From: AP-15 sp963795485
GTDB lineage: Bacteria > Pseudomonadota > Alphaproteobacteria > ATCC43930 > CGMCC-115725
Length of the DNA stretch: 64,000 nt
Assembly: GCA_963795485.1 (NCBI GenBank)
Contig: CAWCIL010000039.1
Span: 496,001-560,000 of the forward strand
Direction of reading: 5' to 3'
Position numbers and translations under genes: made by a program. Positions 31,904 through 39,766 of this stretch are shown piece by piece. How positions within the stretch are numbered: the first letter of the stretch is position 1; each line of letters opens with the position of its first letter. The notes under the pieces were generated by a model. That model had not been told where the DNA came from and ran no database searches. It saw nothing but the letters and a program-made list of their open reading frames with translations.

Positions 31904-32291
31904 CCGGTTTTATTCGGGCGCGCTGCGAAGGCACGGCCTCGGCTTCATCTTCGCCTGCCGGCAACACCACGCTGGACCGCACGGTTGATGCCGCGGCCGA
32001 TGATATCCGCACCGGCCGCGCGTTAGGCCGGAAGCCGTGCCTGCGCGCTTGCCCGAGAGCCTTATCGGGGGCCACCGCGAGCTTCTCTTGTCAGGCCTGC
32101 GGCTCGCAACGGCGCAACTCTGAGGACCCGAAAGCCCGCCCTACGCCGGTTTCTCTTATCTTTAATAGCAAGCGCAGCGCGGATGCAATTGGCCGGCCTG
32201 TGCCGGCTTCGGCGGGTTGCGCTATGCTGCACCCGCCCTGCGGCTGGTACCACGGCAGCGGGCGGGATCGGCCCGGCGATGGGCCTTTCGG
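31904..32291. other. Gene-free stretch
   Basis: About 390 bp between the amidohydrolase and a VOC gene that converge on it. Only out-of-frame shadow frames occur. Short G+C-rich inverted stretches are present (for example GGCCGGCCTGTGCCGGC near 32190), but no defined hairpin terminator with a T tract is clear. Confidence 0.4.
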
Positions 32292-32675
32292 TCAGATCGG
32301 GCGACCGCTGGCGTGGGTCGAGTTGACCGTGAAAGCCCAGCCGTCGGGGCCAGCGAGGTCGAAGGAGTCGTGGATGCGGCCGCGGCGGATCGGCGACGGC
32401 TCGAGGCCCTTCTCGGCGTAATCCCGATGCGTCGCGTCAACGTCATCGACCATCAGGTCGAAAGGCGCTGCCGCCCCGGGTGCGGGCGGCTGCTCGGCCT
32501 GGCGGACGACGACGTGGGTCCCGCCGCGCAGCTCCAGCACCGCCAGTTCGTCCCGCGTTACGATCGGGCGCAGGCCGACGGCTTCGAGCCAGCGCGCAGC
32601 GGCGCCGACATCGCTGGCGTTGAGCCGTACGTGGCCGACGGCGACCGGCGGCCGTTGATCGGTGGTGTCGGGCAT
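32292..32675 (-). CDS. VOC-superfamily (glyoxalase/bleomycin-resistance-like) protein
   Basis: 127 residues. Two half-barrel repeats: VAVGHVRLNASDVGAAARWL and FDLMVDDVDATHRDYAEKG, ending DLAGPDGWAFTVNSTHA. Start at MPDTTDQ, preceded by GGGAGG. VOC proteins are metal-binding isomerases, dioxygenases or binding proteins. The metal ligands here (H in VGHVRL and a C-terminal acid) are only partly visible, so the activity is open. Isolated small gene. Confidence 0.8.
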   Translation of the reverse strand: MPDTTDQRPPVAVGHVRLNASDVGAAARWLEAVGLRPIVTRDELAVLELRGGTHVVVRQAEQPPAPGAAAPFDLMVDDVDATHRDYAEKGLEPSPIRRGRIHDSFDLAGPDGWAFTVNSTHASGRPI

Positions 32676-32913
32676 AGCTACCTCCCTCATGTCAGATCGA
32701 GCTCACCGCGAAGCTCGATCGGGATCGAGAGCATACCACGAACCCTGCCGCTTTCCCTGTCCTGCATGCATCCCGGGCGGCTGCTTCAGGACCGCCCGCA
32801 GCCCAGGACACCGGCCAACCCCTCGATTTCGGAGCTGGTATTCAGGGCTTCCGGGCTCGCCGGCATTGCCCGCGCCCCGGAATGACGATGATTCCGGGAT
32901 TTTCAGCAGCCGG

Positions 32914-33375
32914 CTACCGCACGGGGTCGAGCACGACGACCGGGATCTCGCGCTCGGTCTTCTTCTGATAGTCTGCGTAGGGCGGCCAGAATTCGAGCGC
33001 CTTTTCCCACAGCCGGACGCGCTCCTCGCCGCTGGCGGTGCGGGCCCGCGCCTTCATCTTCGCGGTGCCGACCTGCACTTCGACGTCAGGGTCGGCGAGC
33101 AGGTTGCGGTACCAGCCGGGGTGCTGGGGTGCCCCGCCCTTCGAGGCGACCACGATATAGCTCTCGCCTACCTTGCCGTAGTACAGCGGGAAGATAAACT
33201 TTTCTCCCGACTTCCGACCGGTCGTCGTCAGCAGCAATGACGGCACGGTCATGTCGGGCCGGCCCGGCTGGGTCGGCTTGTGCATATGCCCTTCGGCGCC
33301 GCCGCTCGAGAGATAGCGGTTCGCGTGCTCCACCATCCAACCCGGCAGGTTTGGCGCAAGCTTGGCCTCGGTCAT
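32914..33375 (-). CDS. Deazaflavin-dependent (DDN-type) nitroreductase-family protein
   Basis: 153 residues with the split beta-barrel core of the DUF385/DDN family: LLLTTTGRKSGEKFIFPLYYG, YIVVASKGGAPQHPGWYRNLLADPDVEVQVG, and a WEKALEFWPPYADYQKKTEREIPVVVLDP tail. Mycobacterial relatives use cofactor F420; proteobacterial ones may bind F420, FMN or other flavins. No F420 biosynthesis genes are visible in this window. Start at MTEAKLAPNL, preceded by AGGGAG. Confidence 0.88.
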   Translation of the reverse strand: MTEAKLAPNLPGWMVEHANRYLSSGGAEGHMHKPTQPGRPDMTVPSLLLTTTGRKSGEKFIFPLYYGKVGESYIVVASKGGAPQHPGWYRNLLADPDVEVQVGTAKMKARARTASGEERVRLWEKALEFWPPYADYQKKTEREIPVVVLDPVR

Positions 33376-33697
33376 GCTTCGAACTCCCTCTGCGGCATCC
33401 AGCATAACATATGGGGACGACCGGCGCGCCGGCGACCGGCCTCGATGATCCGCGGCGTCGGCAATTTCCCGCCCGACCCTTTGACCGCAGCCTCGCAACC
33501 GGCGCGCACCCCGGCGACGAAGAGAGTGCGGGGGATTCGAATGTTTCGTCAGTGCGCTAGTGGTACGCACCTGACGTTTGGCACCCTTCGAGCCCATCCC
33601 GCGTCTTCCCGGCGCGGGCCGGGATCCACGGTGCCCATGGGCACCGGCCTTCGCCGGTGTGGCAATTTGTTGGGTGCGATCTGTCAGGATTGTTCCA
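33376..33697. repeat. Gene-free spacer containing a dispersed G+C-rich repeat (33601-33663)
   Basis: The segment GTCTTCCCGGCGCGGGCC followed by CACCGGCCTTCGCCGGTGTGG resembles 57189-57250, where GTCTTCCCGGCGCAGGCC is followed by CACCGGCCTCTGCCGGGGTG. Both have a GGCGC-rich hairpin and a CACCGGC/GCCGGTG hairpin. The unit looks like an alphaproteobacterial intergenic palindromic element. The rest of the spacer is featureless. Confidence 0.6.
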
Positions 33698-34073
33698 CTA
33701 GTTCCTGGTCCGAAACGTGTAATTGCAGCTCGGCGATTTGATATGGGCCGTGATGTTGCTTTGGTAAACGTGCCCGGTCATGCGGACCAGCCCTTTTGGC
33801 AACGAGCGAGAGGCCGTGAAAGTCCCATTTTGATCAACCGTCCCGCGCAGTATCGTGTCGAAATCGCGGATCGTATTTGAATTGGACTTGGCCTCCCGAT
33901 ATCGTCAGAGGATAAAGCGCACCCGGAGGCGGCTGGGTACAGTCGCCGCCGATGATGTTGGTCAGCGTGAGTGTGCCGACGTACTGGCCGTCGAACCGCG
34001 TCGAGCCCTGAGCCCGCGCGACGCTGCCGAGCGCCGCGGCGAGCAGCAGGGCCAGTCCCAGCCGTTTCAGCAT
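33698..34073 (-). CDS. Small secreted cysteine-containing protein, frameshifted
   Basis: About 124 residues, starting MLKRLGLALLLAAALGSVARAQG, a clear signal peptide cleaved after ARA. The mature domain reads DGQYVGTLTLTNIIGGDCTQPP, LYPLTISGGQVQFKY and, after removing one T from a TTT run near 33863, DTILRGTVDQNGTFTASRS, LVRMTGHVYQ and PSCNYTFRTRN. The two cysteines could pair. The pattern suggests a small beta-barrel periplasmic protein family of unknown function. The neighbouring hydrolase shares its direction. Confidence 0.65.
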
Positions 34074-34100
34074 TCGCGCCTGTTCAGGTTCGGCTTGGCA

Positions 34101-34859
34101 TCAGTTGGCGGCGGTTGCAGGCTTATAGGCGCGAAGGAAGGTGCGGATGTGGCGCACCGCCAACGGGATCTTGTCCGGCGTGTCCTTCCAGGGGTAGAGG
34201 CTGACTTGCGCGTTGGGCGCCAGCAGCGCGCTCTCCATTGCGACGGCGTAGGGGTGGGCCGGCACGTCGTCGGGCAGGACCAGGACCGGGGTCTGGCAGT
34301 CGCGCACGAAATCGCGGGTCACGGTGAAGACGAAGTCGGCGTTGGCGCGGTACATCTTGTTGAGGAAGGCGTCGACCATCGCCATCGTGACCTCGGGCCG
34401 GCGCTCGCACAGCCCCGGGCCCCAGCCCGTGATGTTGTTCTGGTAGAAGAGGTCGGGCATCTCCGGGCGAAAGCCGCTCGGCTGCGCCAATACGGCGGCG
34501 ACGATGCGCCGGGGCGCGCGGCGCAACAGGTTCCAGATAAACGGGCCGCCGATGCAAAAGCCCTGCACCAGGAACTCGCCGATGCCGAGGTGATCCATCA
34601 GGCCGAGATGGTCGTCGGCATAGGCGTCCCACGGCCGGTCGATCTCGAGGGGCCCTGAGGATTGGCCGCCATTGGCGTTGCGCAGATCCGCCGCGATGAC
34701 CCGGTACTCGCCCTTGAGCTCCGCGATCGAGTTGAACGGATGGTTCGCCAGGCCCGCGACCGTCGAATTCAATCCGCCGCCGGGAATGACCAGCAGCGGA
34801 AAGCCCGACCCGGCCTCCTCGTAATGGATGCGGACATCGCCTTTTTCATAAAATGGCAT
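34101..34859 (-). CDS. Alpha/beta hydrolase with Cys at the nucleophile position
   Basis: 252-residue alpha/beta-hydrolase fold protein starting MPFYEKGDVRIHYEEAGSG with the strand LLVIPGGGLNSTV. The nucleophile elbow is GFCIGG with Cys102 instead of Ser, as in dienelactone hydrolase-type enzymes. The putative acid lies in LVLPDDVPAHP; no canonical His is found near the C-terminus, and the His in PAHP may replace it. A close paralogue is at 35895-36656 (same length, same Cys102). Substrate unknown. Start preceded by a GGAACAATCC stretch. Confidence 0.85.
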   Translation of the reverse strand: MPFYEKGDVRIHYEEAGSGFPLLVIPGGGLNSTVAGLANHPFNSIAELKGEYRVIAADLRNANGGQSSGPLEIDRPWDAYADDHLGLMDHLGIGEFLVQGFCIGGPFIWNLLRRAPRRIVAAVLAQPSGFRPEMPDLFYQNNITGWGPGLCERRPEVTMAMVDAFLNKMYRANADFVFTVTRDFVRDCQTPVLVLPDDVPAHPYAVAMESALLAPNAQVSLYPWKDTPDKIPLAVRHIRTFLRAYKPATAAN

Positions 34860-34875
34860 GGGGATTGTTCCTTTC

Positions 34876-34908
34876 GTAGGGCGGATCAGCGCAGCTCTTC
34901 CACCCTAC
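34876..34908. repeat. Dispersed GGCGGATCAGC palindromic repeat, copy 1
   Basis: GTAGGGCGGATCAGCGCAGC ending CCACCCTAC is an imperfect palindrome. The core GGGCGGATCAGC recurs at 50008 and 57110 in intergenic spaces. It resembles the widespread proteobacterial repeat with GCGGATtAGCGaAGCGTAATCCGCC. Lies in the spacer upstream of the hydrolase. Confidence 0.6.
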
Positions 34909-35024
34909 AGTACTGCATCTCTTGGGGAATGCATCACCTAATCCCCATCTAGACAGCCGAGGGACCGCCCGCGAGCAGTCGCCGTCAGGAAGCGAGCGGG
35001 CCGCGATCAGTGCAGGAGGCAACC

Positions 35025-35459
35025 ATGCTCATTTCCGATATTTTACGGACGAAAGGCCATCACGTTGAGAGGATACACCCCGCGGACAGCGTCGAACTTG
35101 CGGTCCGCAAGCTGGCTGAACACCGCATCGGCGCCTTGGTCGTGGAGGATCGGTGGATGAAACCGGTCGGCATCTTCTCCGAGCGGGACTTCATCAACGC
35201 GGTGGCCCAAAGCGGCGCCGCCGTGCTGGGTTTTCAGGTCCAACAAATGATGTTGACGCCGATCCTCACCTGTCGTTCCTCCGATCGCATCGATGCCGTG
35301 CTTGCGACAATGACGACAGCGCGGATCCGGCACCTGCCGGTTGTTGAAGGAAACGAGCTGAAGGGCATCGTCAGTATCGGTGACCTGGTGAAGCACCGCC
35401 TCGACGAGAAGGAGCTGGAAGCGAGCGTGCTACGCGACATCTCGCGCATGCGCGCCTGA
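35025..35459 (+). CDS. CBS-domain protein
   Basis: Two tandem CBS motifs in 144 residues: VERIHPADSVELAVRKLAEH with IGALVVEDRWMKPVGIFSERD, and ILTCRSSDRIDAVLATMTTA with IRHLPVVEGNELKGIVSIGD. CBS pairs bind adenine nucleotides. The protein stands alone with an exact AGGAGG site before MLISDIL, so it is probably a small energy-sensing regulator. An upstream GTG in frame (35010) is less likely. Confidence 0.9.
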   Translation: MLISDILRTKGHHVERIHPADSVELAVRKLAEHRIGALVVEDRWMKPVGIFSERDFINAVAQSGAAVLGFQVQQMMLTPILTCRSSDRIDAVLATMTTARIRHLPVVEGNELKGIVSIGDLVKHRLDEKELEASVLRDISRMRA

Positions 35460-35894
35460 GCAACGCGGCCCGTTGCTCGGCTGTCGGTCGCCCAACTAAA
35501 CTCCGCCTGCACAGCGCCTTATCGGAACCGAGACACTGAGCCTTGTTATCTACCGCGGCGAGTTGGACGAAAACATCTCGTTCGAGGTGGTAGACGCAAC
35601 CCCAGCTGCGGAGGTGCTCTGAAGCAAGCCTAGGAGGGAAAGCCTGCCCCGCACGCATGACCGGCGGGGCAGCACTTTCCGGCATGACGGTCGGCGTCGC
35701 CACGGCGGAATGCCCCGGCCGTCGCCGGAATTTTCCGTCCTATCGGAAGTAGGATCAATCAAACGCGGTCTCTCTCGCTCGTCGCCCCCGCGGAAGCGGG
35801 GGTCCAGGGCGAGCGACGAAGCGTTGGCCTCTGGCTTCCCGCGTTCGCGGGAACGACGAAGAAGAGCGGCGATTCAATCTGGCCGGATAAGGCT
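35460..35894. repeat. Gene-free spacer with a G+C-rich palindromic repeat (35778-35860)
   Basis: Two hairpins lie in inverted context: CCCCCGCGGAAGCGGGGG and TTCCCGCGTTCGCGGGAA, joined by a spacer with GGTCCAGGGC and CCTCTGGCTT. This is the form of the common alphaproteobacterial intergenic element with GTCCCCGCGAAAGCGGGGA. The remaining 300 bp show no gene. Confidence 0.6.
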
Positions 35895-36656
35895 TTATTG
35901 CGCGGCGGCTCGCATCGGCACGTGCGCCTTGAGGAAGCTGCGGACCCGGTTGATCGTGCGTTCCTTCAGTTCCGGCGGCTCGCGCCAGGGAAAGACCGTG
36001 ATCTCGGAGTTAGGTGCGAGCGAGGCGACGTCGATCGAGGTCTGCAGCGGGTGCGAGGGGGTGTCGTCCGGCAGCACCAGTATCGGGGTGCGGCAGTTCT
36101 TGATGAAATCGCGCGACACGCTGAAGAGAAAATCGGGCCGCGCCCGCCAGAGACCGTGAAAATACTTCTCGAGCGTGTCCGTTGTCACTTCGGGCCGGCG
36201 AGCGCGGAACTCGGGGACCCAATTCTCGTGGCTGTGCCGGACCATGACATCCGGGTCTTCCGGCCGATGCCCGACGCTCTGGCAGAACACCGCGGCGACC
36301 ACTCGTTGGGGCGCCCGTTCGAGGAGCTTCCCGGCGAAACAGCCGCCGATGCAATAGCCCATGTAGAAGAACTCGCGGATGCCGAGATGGTCCATCAGCC
36401 CGAGCTGGTCGTCGGCAAAAGCGTCCCACGGATTTTCGACCGGAACCGGGCCGGTGGATTCGCCGCCATTGGCGTTGCGCTGATCCATCGTGATGACGCG
36501 GAAATCGTTCTTGAGGGCCTCCGGAGCGTTGAATACGGCGGTCGCCCAATTGCTGACCCGCGAGTTCAACCCGCCGCCGGGGGTGACCAACAATGGGAAG
36601 CCGGAGCCCGACTCCTCGTAGCGAATTTTGACGTCGCCCTTTTGATAAAACGGCAT
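35895..36656 (-). CDS. Alpha/beta hydrolase with Cys at the nucleophile position (paralogue)
   Basis: 253 residues, clear paralogue of the 34101-34859 product: MPFYQKGDVKIRYEESGSGF, LLVTPGGGLNSRV, MDQRNANGGESTGP. The nucleophile elbow is GYCIGG with Cys102, aligned with the other protein. The acid-containing strand ends ILVLPDDTPSHP, where an uncommon His follows. Likely last gene of the operon that starts with the esterase at 39262, after the NTF2-like gene. Reaction unknown; a dienelactone-type hydrolysis is possible. Confidence 0.85.
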   Translation of the reverse strand: MPFYQKGDVKIRYEESGSGFPLLVTPGGGLNSRVSNWATAVFNAPEALKNDFRVITMDQRNANGGESTGPVPVENPWDAFADDQLGLMDHLGIREFFYMGYCIGGCFAGKLLERAPQRVVAAVFCQSVGHRPEDPDVMVRHSHENWVPEFRARRPEVTTDTLEKYFHGLWRARPDFLFSVSRDFIKNCRTPILVLPDDTPSHPLQTSIDVASLAPNSEITVFPWREPPELKERTINRVRSFLKAHVPMRAAAQ

Positions 36657-36736
36657 GGCACTCTCTCCTTCCCCAGTGTGATGACACAGTGTGCTTTCCT
36701 GCGTCCCTCATGCGTCTCGACCGGACGCATCGCAGA

Positions 36737-37198
36737 TCAAAGCCCCAAATCGGAGAGGCCCGGGTGATCGTCGGGCCGTCGCCCAAGAGGCCAATGGTAT
36801 TTCCGGTCGGCTTCGCCGATCGGTAGATCGTTGATCGAAGCGAGGCGTCGCTGCATCACGCCATCAACATCGAATTCCCAGTTCTCGTTGCCATAAGAGC
36901 GGAACCAGTTGCCGCTGTCGTCATGCCACTCATAAGCGAAGCGCACGGCGATTTGGTTATCGGCAAACGCCCAGATTTCTTTGATCAGACGGTATTCGAT
37001 CTCCTTGCTCCATTTGCGGGTCAGAAAGCCGACGATCTCGGCGCGCCCATTGATGAATTCGGCTCGGTTCCGCCACCGGCTGTCCTCGGTGTAGGCGAGC
37101 GCCACTCGACGCGGATCACGGCTGTTCCAAGCGTCCTCTGCAATCCGTACTTTGGTACGCGCCGTCTCCCGGGTGAAGGGCGGGACCGGAGCAGGCAT
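36737..37198 (-). CDS. NTF2-like DUF1348 protein
   Basis: 153-residue cone-fold protein of the nuclear transport factor 2-like superfamily. Motifs are KVRIAEDAWNSRDPRRVALA, YTEDSRWRNRAEFINGRAEI and the DUF1348-specific IWAFADNQIAVRFAYEWHDD. The C-terminus has RLASINDLPIGEADRKYHWP. Family members are small binding or isomerase-like proteins of unknown substrate. Located 26 bp after the SDR gene, in the same operon. Confidence 0.88.
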   Translation of the reverse strand: MPAPVPPFTRETARTKVRIAEDAWNSRDPRRVALAYTEDSRWRNRAEFINGRAEIVGFLTRKWSKEIEYRLIKEIWAFADNQIAVRFAYEWHDDSGNWFRSYGNENWEFDVDGVMQRRLASINDLPIGEADRKYHWPLGRRPDDHPGLSDLGL

Positions 37199-37224
37199 TG
37201 CGACCCCCGTTACGACCGCTGGCG

Positions 37225-37977
37225 TCAGTGGAAATACCGGCCGGAATCGATGACCATGGTTTGGCCGGTCATCGTTTCGGTGCGGCACATCGCGACCACC
37301 ATGTCGGCGCAGTCGTCCTTGTCGGCGGGCCTTTTCAAGAGCGAGGTTGCGGCGGAGTTCTGGATCTGCTCGGGGCGGAGGTTCGAGGTCGCGCGGGTGC
37401 CCTCGAGGAGGCCGGGTGCCACGCAGTTGACCAATGTCTCGGGCGCCAGGGCCACCGCCATGCAGCGCGTCAGGTGGATGAGCCCCGCTTTTGACACCGC
37501 ATAGGCGATCGAGGAACCGGTCGGCCCGATCCCCGACACTGAGGAGATGTTGACGATGCGACCCCGGCCCTGCGCCTTCATGAGCGGCGCCGCCGCCTTT
37601 ATCAGGCGCATCGGCCCGGTCAGGTTGACGGCGATGATCCTGTCCCACACCTCGATCGTCAGATCGTCGAGGTCGGCGAATGGGATCGCCTTATTGTAGG
37701 CGGCGTCGTTGACGAGGATGTCGAGACGGCCGAAATGCCCGGTCACCTCGCCGACCACCCGGTCGATCGCGGCGCCGTCGGTGATGTCGCAGGCGAACGC
37801 CGCGGCGTTGATCTGGTACCGCGATGCGAGATCGCGGCTGACATCCTCGGCCTGGTCACGGCTCTGCGCATACATGACGGCGATATGCGCGCCCTCCTTC
37901 GCCAGCGCGTGGCAGATCCGGGTTCCGAGCCCGCCATTGCCGCCGGTCACCAGCGCCACCGCACCCCTCAGCTCCAT
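37225..37977 (-). CDS. Short-chain dehydrogenase/reductase
   Basis: Classical SDR of 250 residues. NAD(P)-binding TGGNGGLG, structural NDAA, and catalytic Ser, Tyr and Lys in ISSVSGIGPTGSSIAYAVSKAG. Ends TGQTMVIDSGRYFH. Likely oxidises or reduces a hydroxyl or keto group of the operon substrate. Follows the beta-lactamase-like esterase by 31 bp and is followed by the NTF2-like gene. Confidence 0.9.
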   Translation of the reverse strand: MELRGAVALVTGGNGGLGTRICHALAKEGAHIAVMYAQSRDQAEDVSRDLASRYQINAAAFACDITDGAAIDRVVGEVTGHFGRLDILVNDAAYNKAIPFADLDDLTIEVWDRIIAVNLTGPMRLIKAAAPLMKAQGRGRIVNISSVSGIGPTGSSIAYAVSKAGLIHLTRCMAVALAPETLVNCVAPGLLEGTRATSNLRPEQIQNSAATSLLKRPADKDDCADMVVAMCRTETMTGQTMVIDSGRYFH

Positions 37978-38008
37978 CGGCTCTCTCCTGCGTGCCAGCG
38001 ATGGCGAC

Positions 38009-39262
38009 TTACGCGAACGATTCCGTCATCGCCGAATAGACCAAGGTGCGCAAGTCCCGGCGCAAGGTCAGCCGCGCCTCGCTGCCGATCACCTGGGTCA
38101 TGAACACGACCGTCAGCTCTTCCTCGGGATCGATCCAGAACGCGGTCGCGGCCGCACCGCCCCAGAAATATTCGCCGAGCGAGCCCGGCAGCCGGGTCTT
38201 GGCCACATCGACGTTGACCCCGCAGCCGAGCGAAAAGCCGACCCCGGCATAGCCCGATTCGCTGAACATCCCGGGCAACGCCATGTCGGCCACCTCCTTG
38301 CCGTCCGGCAGGTAGTTCAGGCTGAACAAGGCGACCGTCTTCGGGCTGAGGATCTGCACGCCGTCGAGCGTGCCGCCATTCAGCATCATGCGGCAGAAGC
38401 GCAGGTAGTCGTGCGCCGTCGAGACCAGGCCGCCGCCGCCCGATTCCAGCATCGGCGGCTTGGCGTAGGTGCTCTCCCGCGGGTCGTCCTGCAGTTTCAA
38501 CCCCCTGCCCTGCCCCTCCGGCTGATAGCAAGCGGTGAACCGTTCGGTCTTGTCCGTCGGCACCCAGAACGCGGTGTCGTTCATGCCCAGCGGCGCGAAC
38601 AGCCGGGTGCTCAGAAACTCGCCGAAGCCGATGCCGGACAGCTTCTCGACCAGATAGCCCAGCACATCGATCGACACCGAATAGTTCCACGCGGTTCCCG
38701 GCGAGAAATCGAGCGGGATTTGGCCGAGCTGGTCGACCATCCCCGGGAGCCCGCCCGGGGTCTGGCGGTCGGTCACCTTGGCCCGGCGATAGGCGGCGTC
38801 CACGGCGGTGCGCATCATGAAGCCGTAAGTGAGGCCGGAAGTGTGGGTGGCGAGGTCGACGATTTTCATCGGCCGCAGCGTCGGCGTCGTCAGAAAGCTG
38901 GACGGCGCGTCGGCCAGCAGCGAGGGCATGCCGCTGGCATAGACGCCGAGGTTCTTCCAGGCGGGAATGTGGGTGTGGACAGGGTCGTCGAGGCCGATCA
39001 GGCCCTCCTCGACCAGCATCATCAGCGCCACCGCGGTGATCGGCTTCGACATCGAATAGATGCGGAAGATCGCGTCCTCCCGCATCTTCTTGCCGCGCTC
39101 GAGGTCCATCTGCCCGCAGATCGCGGTGTGGACCAGCTGACCCCGGCGATAGATTTGGGTCAGCAGGCCGGGCAGATAGCCGCCGTCGACGTAGCGGCGC
39201 TTCATCACTTCGTCGAGCCGCGCCAATCGCGCCGACGACATGCCTACCGTCTCGGGCTTCAT
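38009..39262 (-). CDS. Beta-lactamase-like serine esterase (class C/EstB type)
   Basis: 417 residues starting MKPETVGMSSARLARL, preceded by GAGGAGG. Nucleophile in the S-x-x-K motif S70-MS-K73 (IYSMSKPITAVALM). The Tyr general base lies in WNYSVSIDVLGYLVEKLSG. The C-terminal WGGAAATAFWIDPEEELTVVFMTQV replaces the KTG triad region. Members hydrolyse short-chain esters rather than beta-lactams. No signal peptide. First gene of a probable operon with SDR, NTF2-like and alpha/beta hydrolase genes: ester cleavage followed by alcohol oxidation would make sense. Confidence 0.9.
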   Translation of the reverse strand: MKPETVGMSSARLARLDEVMKRRYVDGGYLPGLLTQIYRRGQLVHTAICGQMDLERGKKMREDAIFRIYSMSKPITAVALMMLVEEGLIGLDDPVHTHIPAWKNLGVYASGMPSLLADAPSSFLTTPTLRPMKIVDLATHTSGLTYGFMMRTAVDAAYRRAKVTDRQTPGGLPGMVDQLGQIPLDFSPGTAWNYSVSIDVLGYLVEKLSGIGFGEFLSTRLFAPLGMNDTAFWVPTDKTERFTACYQPEGQGRGLKLQDDPRESTYAKPPMLESGGGGLVSTAHDYLRFCRMMLNGGTLDGVQILSPKTVALFSLNYLPDGKEVADMALPGMFSESGYAGVGFSLGCGVNVDVAKTRLPGSLGEYFWGGAAATAFWIDPEEELTVVFMTQVIGSEARLTLRRDLRTLVYSAMTESFA

Positions 39263-39766
39263 CACTGTCCTCCTCGCGGGCGAACCGCCGGTCGCAAGCA
39301 TATTGGCTCACGAGGCCGAAAGCGACCGGCATGCGGTCTCGGGCGAATGTCTCGGCGACCGGCGTCGAACCGGATGCGGCCGACCGCGCTTCCCTGACAG
39401 GTTTGGCCCGGGCGTCACCTCCGTCGCCGACATTCTCCGTTCCGGATCGGATCTGGAACGGTGCCATTACCGAACCCGAGCGACCCCGTGTCCGCCAAGA
39501 GCGCACGCGTGTGGAGCCGTCTGAACCCACAAGCGTACGAGTGTTAGGGAGGGGACGAGGGCGGAGATCCGGCGTTTTTCTCGACCGGCGATGCCCCACT
39601 TTGCCGATGACACATCGACATCGCCGTGTTAGGGATGGGGCGATGAGGATCGGATGAACCGACCTCGCAGATGAACAGGCGCTACACGTCAGCTCGCGGG
39701 CAGCAAGCGGCGGCCGCGGCAGTGGTCGTGCCGGCCGTTGCATCGTCCCCGGGCCGAGGAGGCACA
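39263..39766. other. Gene-free spacer upstream of the MFS gene
   Basis: About 500 bp between the divergent esterase and MFS genes. An in-frame ATG at 39671 could extend the MFS protein by 32 low-complexity residues, but the ribosome-binding site supports 39767. No other gene is visible and no operator was identified. Confidence 0.45.
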
